A DNA stretch of 64,000 nucleotides from Acerihabitans arboris (GCF_010131535.1 NZ_WUBS01000006.1:186001-250000), one strand, 5' to 3'. Positions 38,734-48,429 are shown, counted from the first letter of the stretch. Numbers and translations are program-made. Notes: generated by a model from the sequence alone, not told the origin.

Positions 38734-39544
38734 CAACTGGATCTTCGTGCTGGCACAGCTGCAGGCGAACAGAACCCCATCCGTGCTGGCTACGGTTATC
38801 GACGATCGGGGGTCGACGCCGCGCGACAGCGGCACCAAAATGGTGGTTACCGCCGATCGGCAATTTTGCACCGTCGGCGGCGGCCATTTGGAATTTCAAT
38901 GCGCGCGAATTGCCCGGGAAATGCTGGGCGAAACACGCCCTGGCTGCCGTACCGAGCGGTTTTCCCTGGGCGCGCGCCTGGGGCAGTGCTGCGGCGGCGT
39001 GACCACGGTATTATTTGAGCCGGTCATCGTTGCGCTACCGCACATTGCGCTGTTTGGCGCCGGGCACGTAGGCAAGGCGCTGGTCAGGATCCTGGCCGGG
39101 TTGCCTTGTGATGTCAGTTGGGTTGACAGCCGTGGCGATCAGTTTCCGCCCCAGGTTGACGAGCACATCAAGGTGATAATCGACGACCCGCTTGACGCGC
39201 TGGACGCCGTGCCGGCCGACAGCTATTTTATTGTGATGACCCACGATCACCAGCTCGATTTTAAGCTGATTGAACAAATTCTTAAACGCGGCGAGTATCG
39301 CTATTGCGGCTTGATTGGATCGGCCACCAAACGCCGGCGCTTTTGTTATCGCCTGGGCGAACGGGGAATAGGCCCGGACGCTTTGGCGCGGTTACGCTGT
39401 CCGATCGGCCTGGAGGAGGTCAAAGGTAAAATGCCGGCGGAAATCGCGGTGGCGATAGCGGGGGAGATTATCAGCCGTTATAACCGCCTGGCGGCGTTAG
39501 CCACGGATAATACCGCGGCCTGTCTTGAAAAGAGGGCCGGCTAA
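38726..39544 (+). CDS. xdhC: Xanthine dehydrogenase maturation factor XdhC
   Basis: XdhC binds and sulfurates molybdenum cofactor and inserts it into XdhB; it is not part of the mature enzyme. The 272-residue product has the N-terminal XdhC/CoxI domain (ATVIDDRGSTPRDSGTKM, GGGHLEFQC) and a C-terminal Rossmann-like XdhC_C domain (LFGAGHVGKAL, MTHDHQLDF, YCGLIGSATKRRRF). ATG overlaps the xdhB stop by 8 bp, and AAGGAG lies inside the end of xdhB. Possible terminator-like pairing (GGGTAAA/TTTACCC, 39564-39593) follows. Confidence 0.92.
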   Translation: MSDNWIFVLAQLQANRTPSVLATVIDDRGSTPRDSGTKMVVTADRQFCTVGGGHLEFQCARIAREMLGETRPGCRTERFSLGARLGQCCGGVTTVLFEPVIVALPHIALFGAGHVGKALVRILAGLPCDVSWVDSRGDQFPPQVDEHIKVIIDDPLDALDAVPADSYFIVMTHDHQLDFKLIEQILKRGEYRYCGLIGSATKRRRFCYRLGERGIGPDALARLRCPIGLEEVKGKMPAEIAVAIAGEIISRYNRLAALATDNTAACLEKRAG

Positions 39545-39637
39545 GCCGGCCCCCGGCCCCGAGGGGTAAATGGGATTGCGCCCTCTTTTACCCGTAGGGT
39601 TTAGCTCTTTTCACCGCTGGTTAATGGGATCGGACGC

Positions 39638-42352
39638 TTAGAAATTGACCTTAACGCCTAGCGTGCCGACGGTATCGTGATATCCCTTGCCGCCCACCTG
39701 CTGGCCGACGCTGCCCCAAAGCGCCAAATGCTCGTTTAGCTGCCCTTCGTTGCCGATTTTTATCTCGCCGATATCCTTACCGCCCTGCTGGGCATAGGCC
39801 GTCTGGTCCACACGTACCCCGAAGTCCTTGGTATTATGGATCCAGTTCATCTCCATATAGGGCCGGAACATGCGTTGCTTACCTTCATCAACGCTGGCGT
39901 ATCCCTGCAGATACAGGCGCGAGCCAAGACGGGTCTGGATATTGTCATTACCCAGCATGATCACCCGGCCGCCGTTGCGGTCCATATGGTCCTGCGCCTT
40001 GACCCCCATCCAGGTTACTTGCATCTGCGGTTGCAAATAGGCGTCAAAGGCCGTCCCGGTAAACAGCTTCAAGGTGTAACCGGCCTCGATCGCGCCGACA
40101 AATCCGTGTGAACGGTAGGTTTCCGTTTCCGCCGATTTTTTGTCCGATGGGCCGGTGTTGACATGATTGCCGAACCAGTTGTAGTTCAGCCAGCCGTCCA
40201 GGTAAAGTCCTTCGTGGCTGCCGTCGTTGGTGTACCAGGTGCCGTATATCCCGGCGGCGTACCCTTCAAGCCCGCCTTTAACGCTCTGGCCGTTGGCAAC
40301 ATGGCTGTGGCTGCGGCTCTTGCCTGCGCCGAACATGATTCCCGCATGCAGTCCGTCGATGCCGTTGTGACTGCCGCTAAACATCTCACCGCCCAGCTGT
40401 ACCTTCTGGGTATTGGTGCGGGTAGACAAGGCGCCGTCCAGCATGCGCGCGCTGTTTTGGCCACCGGCGATGCGCAGCCACAGGGAAGGGTGGTAGCCCG
40501 CGCCGTCAGCGTCGTCAAAGGCGGAAGGGAACATTGGCGCGCCGATACGGTCGTGCACGCGGGTGGCGAACAGGGTATTGGCGGTAGCCATATTGGCGGC
40601 ATAAATGCCGGCTTCGGGGCGTAATTCAATGGGTGCCGGCGCGGGACTATGGTCTGCCGATGGAATGACGGGCCAGGGATTGGGATCGCCCCGATCTTCA
40701 TCGCCATCCTCAAGCGCTTCCCCGTCCTCAGGCCTTTCCTCAAACAAATGCCCTATGTCGTTTAAGGCTTCATTCTCTTCGTCTCTTTCTTCATCAAACA
40801 AAGAACTTGTATCAGATAGGTCCTCAGCCCCGCCGCTGGATCCAGAGTTATCCTGAAGGTCGGGATTCCGTATGGCGCCACCAGATCCGCCCTCATCGTC
40901 ATTGGCCAACACCATCACATCACCGGAGACAGAACTAGGCCCGCCGCTAAAATCCGCACTAACCAGATCGGGAATGGGCGGGCGGCCCCCATCGCCCAAG
41001 ACCGAGTGGTCAGAGTCTTCAGTGGCTGAACTTTTCGGCTCGGTTGCCGTGACGCTCGCATCCGGAATAATATTGGTATAAGGCGTATTATCGTCTTTAA
41101 TCTGGGCGAGTCTTTGGCGCATGTTGTTTAATTCTGCATTCGTTAAGCTATCGGCAGAACCTGGGTCATCCATGAACAACGAAGCGAACTCTGCGGAAGC
41201 ATCTAGTTTATTAATACCGTCAATAATATCGTCAATCTCTTGGGATGATGGCATCGGGGTAACGCCAGGGTCTTTACGCGGGAGAAGGACGTGTTGAAAT
41301 TCACTGTCAGTAAAGTCGGAAGGCTCATCAAAGGACCAATCTACCGAGTTGTTAAAAGCGTCGTCACCCAAGACGGATATCGGCCGGCTGACCAGCAACA
41401 GGTTATTATTGTCAGGCAGTAACGAATATTGATATCCATTTACCACAAGGTTCTGCGACAGCTTAAAAACTGAGCCTGCATTAGCGCTTAAGGTGGTTAT
41501 AATAGGTATGCCGCTGGCTGTCCTAGCGCCGACGCCGCTGACATTATTGATCACCAGCTCAGTCTCGCCAGCCACATGACCCATGATGATGAGGCTATCG
41601 GTTTTCGATAGATCATCGCCCAGCTTGGTGTTCAGATACAGTTTAGAGCCTGTTTTTCCTTCATAATCACCCTGTATCAAAAGGCAATTTTTTGTTTTCT
41701 CGGTTTGTGTCAGCGCCTCTTTTTTAAGTATGCCGTCTGCGGGCCTAAAAACCTTATCATAACTTTTACCGACATACACAGAGCCTTTATTTTGCACGTT
41801 ACCCGCGATACATCCATTACCACCACAGAGCGCATCCTTGGCGATGTGGAAGGTATTGCCACGTATCACAGCGTCTTTTTCAAGTTTCATATGGCTGCCG
41901 CTTTCAATAGAAACTTCTTTAACTATATGATTTTTTTTCATTTCCTTTTTGAATACGGATATACCTGGCTCAGCCATCCTTAATTTATCAATTTTATCTT
42001 TTTTGATGCATTCACCCAACTCTTTTAAGTTGTGAGACTTGGCTTTGCTGATTTCTAAAATCTTCTTCCTAACGGGAATTTTGAAAGGATTATTTTTTGA
42101 ATAGCCCGCCACAATAGCCGGCCTTTCGTTTACTGTTTGAAAATCATAGTAGTTATTGGCAGATTGTTCATTATCTGTCCAATTATTTTTTTCAACCTGG
42201 GGTGGATGTAATTCATCGCTCATAAGCCTTGCTACTGGCGATATTTTCGGTGATTGAGGAACTACTGTCTCGTCACCGGCACCAGCATAAGTTTGGGCTA
42301 TTCCACCCAACAATGTCATAACTCCGACGAAAGTTTTATTAAATTTTTTCAT
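39638..42352 (-). CDS. Type V autotransporter with pertactin-like passenger
   Basis: Surface protein of 904 residues secreted through its own C-terminal beta-barrel. An N-terminal signal peptide (MKKFNKTFVGVMTLLGGIAQTYAGA) leads to a passenger whose region about 230-340 resembles the pertactin C-terminal passenger module (SLIIMGHVAGETELVINNVSG, ANAGSVFKLSQNLVVNG). Residues about 370-610 form a Ser/Asp/Glu-rich, low-complexity linker. The autotransporter barrel (about 640-904) ends in the expected TLGVKVNF. The passenger carries several cysteines (for example LCGGNGCIAG), unusual for autotransporters. Adhesin or other surface role is likely, ligand unknown. Promoter and a 10-bp repeat lie upstream. 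Confidence 0.88.
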   Translation of the reverse strand: MKKFNKTFVGVMTLLGGIAQTYAGAGDETVVPQSPKISPVARLMSDELHPPQVEKNNWTDNEQSANNYYDFQTVNERPAIVAGYSKNNPFKIPVRKKILEISKAKSHNLKELGECIKKDKIDKLRMAEPGISVFKKEMKKNHIVKEVSIESGSHMKLEKDAVIRGNTFHIAKDALCGGNGCIAGNVQNKGSVYVGKSYDKVFRPADGILKKEALTQTEKTKNCLLIQGDYEGKTGSKLYLNTKLGDDLSKTDSLIIMGHVAGETELVINNVSGVGARTASGIPIITTLSANAGSVFKLSQNLVVNGYQYSLLPDNNNLLLVSRPISVLGDDAFNNSVDWSFDEPSDFTDSEFQHVLLPRKDPGVTPMPSSQEIDDIIDGINKLDASAEFASLFMDDPGSADSLTNAELNNMRQRLAQIKDDNTPYTNIIPDASVTATEPKSSATEDSDHSVLGDGGRPPIPDLVSADFSGGPSSVSGDVMVLANDDEGGSGGAIRNPDLQDNSGSSGGAEDLSDTSSLFDEERDEENEALNDIGHLFEERPEDGEALEDGDEDRGDPNPWPVIPSADHSPAPAPIELRPEAGIYAANMATANTLFATRVHDRIGAPMFPSAFDDADGAGYHPSLWLRIAGGQNSARMLDGALSTRTNTQKVQLGGEMFSGSHNGIDGLHAGIMFGAGKSRSHSHVANGQSVKGGLEGYAAGIYGTWYTNDGSHEGLYLDGWLNYNWFGNHVNTGPSDKKSAETETYRSHGFVGAIEAGYTLKLFTGTAFDAYLQPQMQVTWMGVKAQDHMDRNGGRVIMLGNDNIQTRLGSRLYLQGYASVDEGKQRMFRPYMEMNWIHNTKDFGVRVDQTAYAQQGGKDIGEIKIGNEGQLNEHLALWGSVGQQVGGKGYHDTVGTLGVKVNF

Positions 42353-42425
42353 GATCGCCTATACTTTAAATATTTATTCAGAAAGAATACCTGTGCATTT
42401 ATTGATCGTCATCCATGAAAGGATC

Positions 42426-42454
42426 AGATAACGCTGCGTATTCTAGCCAGACAA
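42426..42454 (-). promoter_or_regulatory. Candidate promoter of the autotransporter gene
   Basis: On the minus strand TTGTCT (42454-42449) and TTATCT (42431-42426) are spaced 17 bp apart, giving a leader of about 65 bases before the ATG at 42352. The repeat array lies just upstream of the -35. Confidence 0.4.
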
Positions 42455-42493
42455 AAATAAAATACAGCCAAAAGCAAAGACTCGTTTACTCTG

Positions 42494-42536
42494 TATTGCA
42501 TAATATTGCATAATATTGCATAACGCTGCATAATAT
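42494..42536. repeat. 10-bp AT-rich tandem repeat upstream of the autotransporter
   Basis: About four copies of taatattgca (one degenerate as taacgctgca) with exact 10-bp period, about 40 bp upstream of the candidate -35. The unit equals one DNA turn, so A/T steps are phased, favouring curvature; copy-number change could alter expression. The rest of the gap to 42925 holds no gene I can support. Confidence 0.8.
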
Positions 42537-42925
42537 AGTTAAATATAATTAATGGAGAGAGATTTAATTAAAAATAAAAACGATAAGCCAAGAAATATTA
42601 AAATAGGCAACGTTTATCGCAACCGGTTTTGATTATCAAACCGCCGCTATCTGGATAATTTTTTTACACCGGACAATAATGGATGGGATGGCGGGGACCA
42701 TCAAGAATGGGCGTTTTTACCGGGCGCCTGGCACCGTGGATAGACAGGCGCAGGGCGCTTTTAGCCTTTCATTTAACGAATATATGCTTCCGCTTGCAGG
42801 ATCAGGCAATAACGCAAGAATAATGGTCTACCCGTTGCGAAGGCGTTGCTGTCAGAATAGGGCATCTGTCGGATGCATGGCGACATGAGCCATCTCCTTT
42901 ATCCAAGCAACACGGAGTTTGTCAT

Positions 42926-43966
42926 ATGTCTAAAGCAAAAGGTTACGCCGCGCTCAGCGCCAAGGCCCCCCTAACGCCTTATTCTTTCGAGCGACGCGCT
43001 CCAGGCCAGGATGATGTGGTGATCAAAATCGCCTACTGCGGCGTATGCCACTCGGATATCCACCAGGCCAGGGACGAGTGGGGCGGCGCCATGTTCCCCA
43101 TGGTGCCGGGTCATGAAATCGTCGGTGAAGTGGTGGCCAAGGGTGACGGCGTGACGCAATTCAACGTGGGCGATCGGGTCGGCGTCGGCTGTTTTGTGGA
43201 TTCCTGCGTCCATTGCGCCGAGCGCGATGTGGACCTGGAACAATATAAAGAAGGCCTGGTGCTGACCTATAACAGCGTGGAGCGTGACGGCAAGACGCCG
43301 ACCATGGGCGGCTATTCGGACCATATCGTGGTCAAGCAGGGCTATGTGCTGTCGGTTCCGGACAATCTGCCGCTGGATGCCGCCGCGCCGCTGCTCTGCG
43401 CCGGCATCACCCTGTATTCGCCATTGCGTCACTGGCAGGCCGGCCCCGGCAAAAAAGTGGCTATTATCGGCCTTGGCGGCTTGGGACATATGGGCGTTAA
43501 GCTGGGTAAGGCCATGGGGGCGGAAATGACCGTCCTGAGCCAGACACTGTCAAAGAAAGAAGACGGACTGCGCCTGGGGGCGGAGCATTATTACGCCACC
43601 CGGGATCCGGCTACCTTCGAGCAACTGAAAAGCACCTTTGATCTGATCATCTGCACCGTCGGGACGGAAATTGACTGGGGCGCCTATCTGTCGTTATTAA
43701 AAATCGACGGTACCATGGTGCTGGTCGGCCTGCCGGAAAACAAGGTGCCGCTGCATGCCGCGGCCCTGATCGGCGGACGTCGCCGCCTGGCTGGATCGGG
43801 CATCGGCTCCATCAAGGAAACCCAGGAGATGCTTGATTTTTGCGGTGAACATAATATTGTGTCTGATATCGAAAAAATCAACATCGAGCAGATTAACGAC
43901 GCTTACGAGCGTGTGGTTAAAAGCGATGTGCGATATCGGTTCGTCATTGATATGGCCTCCTTGTAA
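42926..43966 (+). CDS. Zinc-type alcohol/aldehyde dehydrogenase (YahK/CAD-like)
   Basis: Medium-chain NADPH-dependent alcohol dehydrogenase, 346 residues, of the cinnamyl-alcohol-dehydrogenase/YahK type that reduces aldehydes. The catalytic zinc residues are present ([24 protein letters not shown]), and the cofactor motif [17 protein letters not shown] is intact. The structural-zinc loop reads [19 protein letters not shown], in which two of the usual four cysteines are Arg and Lys. The gene is single, with an intrinsic terminator 48 bp after its stop. Confidence 0.9.
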   Translation: MSKAKGYAALSAKAPLTPYSFERRAPGQDDVVIKIAYCGVCHSDIHQARDEWGGAMFPMVPGHEIVGEVVAKGDGVTQFNVGDRVGVGCFVDSCVHCAERDVDLEQYKEGLVLTYNSVERDGKTPTMGGYSDHIVVKQGYVLSVPDNLPLDAAAPLLCAGITLYSPLRHWQAGPGKKVAIIGLGGLGHMGVKLGKAMGAEMTVLSQTLSKKEDGLRLGAEHYYATRDPATFEQLKSTFDLIICTVGTEIDWGAYLSLLKIDGTMVLVGLPENKVPLHAAALIGGRRRLAGSGIGSIKETQEMLDFCGEHNIVSDIEKINIEQINDAYERVVKSDVRYRFVIDMASL

Positions 43967-44014
43967 TCGCAAAAAATAGCTAAACGCTATCCATCAGATA
44001 TATTCAGTAAATTC

Positions 44015-44039
44015 AAATGCGCTTCGGCGCATTTTTTTG
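44015..44039 (+). terminator. Intrinsic terminator after the alcohol dehydrogenase
   Basis: AAATGCGC-TTCG-GCGCATTT, an 8-bp stem with a stable TTCG loop running into a T-tract. A textbook rho-independent terminator. Confidence 0.9.
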
Positions 44040-44269
44040 TGTGGCTGGCCTAGCTTGGCTGCAAAATCGCCGTTCATTTACCCGCATGAATAATCAGGTT
44101 TTTACCGCGCGCCTGATTAATTCCGGCAAGGCTCAAGCAAGACTGTTTTTTCATCTCTGGCGTGCTAGCATGTAATATAGATTTACCGACCGCGCCTGAC
44201 GTAATAAGACATCATGGCATTTGTAAAAACGTTGTTTCATTTTTATGCGGTATCCGGCAGGAGCAGACC

Positions 44270-46330
44270 ATGCGTAATAATCATCTCCAGCAGAAAAATC
44301 CTTTTTATCAGCCCAGTCCATTGCCCTTTCAGGCGCCGCAATTTGACCGTATCCAGGAAAGCGATTATTCACCCGCTATCGATGAGGGTATTCGTTTATA
44401 TCTCGCCGAGGTTGATCATATCGCCAGGCGGGACGACGAGCCTACCTTCGAGAATACCTATGTTGCGCTGGAACGTTCCGGCGCATTATTGAAGCGGGTA
44501 ACCAGCGTATTTGGCGCCATGACCTCCGCCAATACCAGCGATACGCTGCAGCGCATCGATGAGGAACAATCACCGAAACTGGCCGCCATGGATGATGCCG
44601 TTAAATTCAACGGCCGATTATTCCACCGTCTGCAAAGGGTATACAACCAGCGGGAAACGCTCGGTATTTCCGCCGAATCCCGTCGGCTTATCGAGGTAAC
44701 CTACCAGCGTTTTGTCCTGGCCGGCGCGCGGTTATCCGAACCACAAAAAAAACGGCTCTCGGCGCTGAACCAGGAAGCGGCCAGGTTAAGCACGCAGTTT
44801 TCCCATCGCCTGCTGGATGCCACCAAACGGGGCGCGCTGCAGGTAACGGATGTGGCGCAGCTGGACGGATTGTCAGCGGAAGAAATCCTGGCGGCGCGAC
44901 TGGCGGCGGGCGAGCGCAATCTTGACGACCGGTGGCTGCTGGTGCTGCAGAACACCACCCAGCAGCCGCAGTTGCAGACGCTGGAACGCCGCGATACGCG
45001 CCAGGCCCTGTTTGGCGCCTCGACGTCGCGGGCGGAGAAGGGCGATGAAAACGACACCCGTGATCTCATCATCAGGCTTGCCCAGGTACGCGCCGAACAG
45101 GCCAGCCTACTGGGCTTTGCCGATTATGCCACCTGGACGCTACAGGATCAGATGGCTAAGACCCCGGCGGCGGCGCTGGATTTCATGACCCGGATTGTGC
45201 CGGCAGCCACCGCGCGGGCCGGGCGGGAAGCCGCCGATATCCAGGCCCTGATAGACAGCGGGCAGGAACCCTTTATCCTGGCCGCCTGGGATTGGCAATT
45301 TTATGCCGATCGGGTGCGCAAGATGAAATACGATCTTGATGACGCGCAGATCAGGCCCTATTTTGCGCTGGACCGGGTACTGGAACAGGGGGTATTTTAT
45401 GCGGCGGGGCTACTCTACGGCATTAAACTGAAACCCCGTACCGATATCCCGGTTTACCACCCGGACGTGAGCGTCTATGAAGTATTTGATAAAGACGGCG
45501 TTCCCATGGCGCTGTTTTATACCGATTATTTCCAGCGCGATAACAAAGGCGGCGGGGCGTGGATGGGCAATTTTGTCGATCAATCCCTGCTGCTGGACAC
45601 CCGGCCCGTTATCTATAATGTCGCCAATTTTGCCAAACCAGCGGCGGGCCAGCCCGCGTTATTGTCTTGGGATGAGGTCGTCACGCTGTTCCATGAATTT
45701 GGCCATACCTTGCATGGGCTGTTTGCCGCCCAGGAATATCCCAGCCTCTCCGGTACGTCTACACCCCGGGATTTTGTCGAATTCCCGTCCCAGTTTAATG
45801 AGCATTGGGCTGACGAACCGCGCGTATTCGCCAATTATGCCAGGCATTATCAAACCGGCTATCCCATGCCCGCGGATTTATTAACCAAAATTGAAAATGC
45901 CTCACGCTTTAATAAAGGGTATGAAATGACTGAACTGCTGGCGGCGGCGCTGATGGATATGCGCTGGCATACCTTGGGCGCCGGCCAGCCGGAGCAAAAG
46001 GTGGACGCATTCGAAGCCGCCGCGCTGGCTGAATTCAAGATTAATTTGCCTTACGTCCCGCCGCGCTATCGCTCCAGTTATTTCCAGCATATTTGGGGCG
46101 GAGGTTATGCGGCCGGTTATTATGCCTATCTATGGACACAGATGTTGGCGGACGACGCATATGAAGGCTTTAAGGAGCAGGGCGGCCTAACGGCGCGGAA
46201 CGGGCAGCGTTTTCGCGACGCGGTGTTATCCAAAGGCAACAGCCAGGATTTATCCAAGGTGTACAGGGATTGGCGTGGGAAGGAACCCGAGATAGAGCCG
46301 ATGCTGGTCAATCGCGGTTTGCAAGAATAA
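44270..46330 (+). CDS. dcp: Peptidyl-dipeptidase Dcp
   Basis: Zinc metallopeptidase (M3 family) that removes C-terminal dipeptides from peptides; E. coli Dcp is cytoplasmic or periplasm-associated. The 686-residue product has HEFGH at residues 475-479 with a downstream Glu in the active site, and RYRSSYFQHIWGGGYAAGYY near the C-terminus, which lines the substrate cleft. ATG at 44270 with CAGGAG upstream is preferred to an earlier in-frame start at 44162. No signal peptide is seen. Converges on the small yjbD-like gene. Confidence 0.94.
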   Translation: MRNNHLQQKNPFYQPSPLPFQAPQFDRIQESDYSPAIDEGIRLYLAEVDHIARRDDEPTFENTYVALERSGALLKRVTSVFGAMTSANTSDTLQRIDEEQSPKLAAMDDAVKFNGRLFHRLQRVYNQRETLGISAESRRLIEVTYQRFVLAGARLSEPQKKRLSALNQEAARLSTQFSHRLLDATKRGALQVTDVAQLDGLSAEEILAARLAAGERNLDDRWLLVLQNTTQQPQLQTLERRDTRQALFGASTSRAEKGDENDTRDLIIRLAQVRAEQASLLGFADYATWTLQDQMAKTPAAALDFMTRIVPAATARAGREAADIQALIDSGQEPFILAAWDWQFYADRVRKMKYDLDDAQIRPYFALDRVLEQGVFYAAGLLYGIKLKPRTDIPVYHPDVSVYEVFDKDGVPMALFYTDYFQRDNKGGGAWMGNFVDQSLLLDTRPVIYNVANFAKPAAGQPALLSWDEVVTLFHEFGHTLHGLFAAQEYPSLSGTSTPRDFVEFPSQFNEHWADEPRVFANYARHYQTGYPMPADLLTKIENASRFNKGYEMTELLAAALMDMRWHTLGAGQPEQKVDAFEAAALAEFKINLPYVPPRYRSSYFQHIWGGGYAAGYYAYLWTQMLADDAYEGFKEQGGLTARNGQRFRDAVLSKGNSQDLSKVYRDWRGKEPEIEPMLVNRGLQE

Positions 46331-46395
46331 ATATCTCACCAGGAGCGGGGGAGATCCTCGCCCTGATTGATTAAAAAATGTTTTAAAACAATATA

Positions 46396-46668
46396 TTATC
46401 GTTTTCCTCGCGAATGCATGTTCGCGGTCCATTCATAGGTTGCTGAAATATCCGGCTTGAGTTTTTTCTGTCTTTTGACGACCCTGATCTGTTTCGCGAT
46501 GATTTCTCGCTCGGCCATGAGCTGGGCGATATAATCATCTTTGATGTGGTTGGTTTCCGAATTGGAAAGCGGCAGTCCTTTTGCCTTTTTTGCCTGGTCG
46601 AGCAGTGTCTTAAGTTGGCGTTGTTCGCTTTCCGTCATGTCTTGCTGCGTCAGCTTGGGAATGAGCAT
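46396..46668 (-). CDS. yjbD: DUF3811 protein, YjbD-like
   Basis: Small, charged, probably helical cytosolic protein of unknown function, 90 residues. It aligns with E. coli YjbD along its length (LTQQDMTESEQRQLKTLLDQ, LPLSNSETNHIKDDYI, and a C-terminal SRGKR like YjbD's TRGRR). Many Lys/Gln residues in the middle suggest a coiled segment. The start at 46668 is set by this alignment. In E. coli yjbD is far from dcp, so its place beside the terminus is different here. Confidence 0.8.
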   Translation of the reverse strand: MLIPKLTQQDMTESEQRQLKTLLDQAKKAKGLPLSNSETNHIKDDYIAQLMAEREIIAKQIRVVKRQKKLKPDISATYEWTANMHSRGKR

Positions 46669-47170
46669 AAATGTCGGCCTGAAAATGGAAAGGACTATCA
46701 TTGTAAAGGAAAGTGGGCCACGTCTCAGTAAAAACCTCACATTAATGTTCAATCTTCCTTCAGTGAACACTTAATAATCATATGATGGTATCCAAGTTTG
46801 GCCTACGCTCATGCTGATGTCAGGGACCAGCTAGACGGGACAGCCTTTAAATTTTTCATCTTGTTCAGCTTGAAATCGGATGGAGCCTAGCGGCCGCAAT
46901 GACCCAGATTTCACGTAGCGCGATCAAAAAGAGAGAGTGATTCTGAATGACGTAACGGCATTTGTGCACGACATGCAGGTGTTAGAAAAGAAACTGCGCC
47001 AGCGGACGGTTCGGCATGACAGCACAGCCCGGTAAACTGATACACGTATGCAATCATGGGTAAAGCGTATGAAGACAATCTGCCGGCACATGCGCAGTGG
47101 TGAATCCCGCAAAATCAGGCTCAGCGCCATGATTACTCGTCAATAGACAGATTCCGCCTAGGCTAACCTA

Positions 47171-47198
47171 GGTGCGTATAATGTATATTATGTTAAAT
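47171..47198 (+). other. dif: dif chromosome dimer resolution site
   Basis: The 28-bp site has XerC arm GGTGCGTATAA, centre TGTATA and XerD arm TTATGTTAAAT. It matches my recollection of the E. coli dif at 27 of 28 positions, the only change being C to T at position 7 of the XerC arm; the XerD arm is identical. XerCD acts here, activated by FtsK, to resolve chromosome dimers at division. It is preceded by CCTAGG repeated 10 bp apart (47157 and 47167) and lies in a 759-bp gap between yjbD and gapC with no other feature I can support. Confidence 0.95.
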
Positions 47199-47427
47199 GA
47201 CATCCGGCGTACCGTTACTTCATCAAGCCCTTTCTCCTGGTTCGATACCGGTGGCATCGGCCTCGATATCTTCATCGAACAGCCCGCGCTACCCCTCCTG
47301 TAAGATATGAGTGCCTTTCAGAGTTTAACCATCTTGACTCCATAGCGGGCAGATGCCAATTTTGATCATTTGCCTGCTGAAGAAATGCATATGCAATTAA
47401 CCGCCGTATTTATTTGAGGATGACGTT

Positions 47428-48429
47428 ATGAAAAAGATTGGTATTAATGGCTTTGGCCGCATTGGACGTCTGGTGTTACGCCGCATTCTGGAAACCCACA
47501 GCGATGTTGAGATTGTCGCCATCAACGACCTCACCTCGCCTAAGGTACTGGCCTATTTGTTAAAGCATGATTCCAGCTATCGTAATTTTGCCGGCACGGT
47601 GGATTACACCGACGATGCAATTATCGTTAACGATAAAAAAATCATCGTCTATGCCGAAAAAGACGCCAAAAATATCCCATGGGGCACGCTTGGCGTGGAA
47701 ATTGTGGTTGAGTCTACCGGGTTTTATGCCTCCGGCGAAAAAGCGCAGGCCCATCTGGACGCGGGGGCGAAAAAAGTGCTGATTTCCGCACCGGCCGGGG
47801 ATATGAAAACCATTGTTTTTAATGTCAACTGCGACACCATCACGGCGGAAGACCAGATTCTTTCCGTCGCGTCCTGCACCACCAACTGCCTGGCGCCGAT
47901 GGCAAAAGTGCTGTCTGACAGTTTTGGCGTTAAGGTGGGCACCATGACCACCATCCACGCCTACACCGGCACCCAGTCATTGGTTGACGGACCGCGCGGC
48001 AAAGACCTGCGCGCCTCGCGCGCGGCGGCGGCGAATATTATACCCCATACCACCGGGGCGGCAAAGGCGATTGGCCTGGTAATCCCGGAACTGAAGGGCA
48101 AGCTGAAAGGCCATGCCCAGCGCGTGCCGACGCTAACCGGTTCGGTAACGGAGCTGGTCTCGGTTCTGGAGAAAAAAGTTACCGTCGAGCAAATCAATGA
48201 CGCGATGAAAAAAGCGGCCGAAGGTAATGGATCATTTGGTTATACCGAGGAAGAAATCGTTTCTTCCGATATTGTCGGCACGCAGTTTGGCTCGGTCTTT
48301 GACGCGACCCAAACGGAAATCAGCGAAGCGGGCGATGTGCAACTGGTAAAAACCGTCTCCTGGTACGATAACGAGTATGGTTTTGTCACCCAGTTAGTGC
48401 GGGTACTGGATAAAGTGGCGGCGTACTGA
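47428..48429 (+). CDS. gapC: Glyceraldehyde-3-phosphate dehydrogenase, GapC type
   Basis: NAD-dependent GAPDH of glycolysis, 333 residues. The N-terminus [18 protein letters not shown] is the NAD-binding fold, and [12 protein letters not shown] holds the catalytic Cys with the paired His in [10 protein letters not shown]. Sequence choices ([22 protein letters not shown]) follow E. coli GapC, a gene broken in K-12 but intact here, rather than GapA. GAGGATGACGTT precedes the ATG. It is probably a second GAPDH beside gapA elsewhere. Converges on a KDG-kinase-like gene. Confidence 0.92.
   Translation: MKKIGINGFGRIGRLVLRRILETHSDVEIVAINDLTSPKVLAYLLKHDSSYRNFAGTVDYTDDAIIVNDKKIIVYAEKDAKNIPWGTLGVEIVVESTGFYASGEKAQAHLDAGAKKVLISAPAGDMKTIVFNVNCDTITAEDQILSVASCTTNCLAPMAKVLSDSFGVKVGTMTTIHAYTGTQSLVDGPRGKDLRASRAAAANIIPHTTGAAKAIGLVIPELKGKLKGHAQRVPTLTGSVTELVSVLEKKVTVEQINDAMKKAAEGNGSFGYTEEEIVSSDIVGTQFGSVFDATQTEISEAGDVQLVKTVSWYDNEYGFVTQLVRVLDKVAAY

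Noticed and set aside
4719-40490. KOPS-like octamers (GGGNAGGG) pointing toward dif, at 4719 and 40483
   Set aside because: Two point toward dif but one (CCCTCCCC near 5719) points away. Three hits by eye cannot show a bias; a whole-genome count is needed.
42679-42888. Small open frame of about 70 codons before the alcohol dehydrogenase gene
   Set aside because: No ribosome site, no recognisable motif, and composition unlike a real gene.
46924-47130. Short minus-strand frame upstream of dif
   Set aside because: Cys/Arg-rich product with no ribosome site or family resemblance; better explained as non-coding or remnant DNA.
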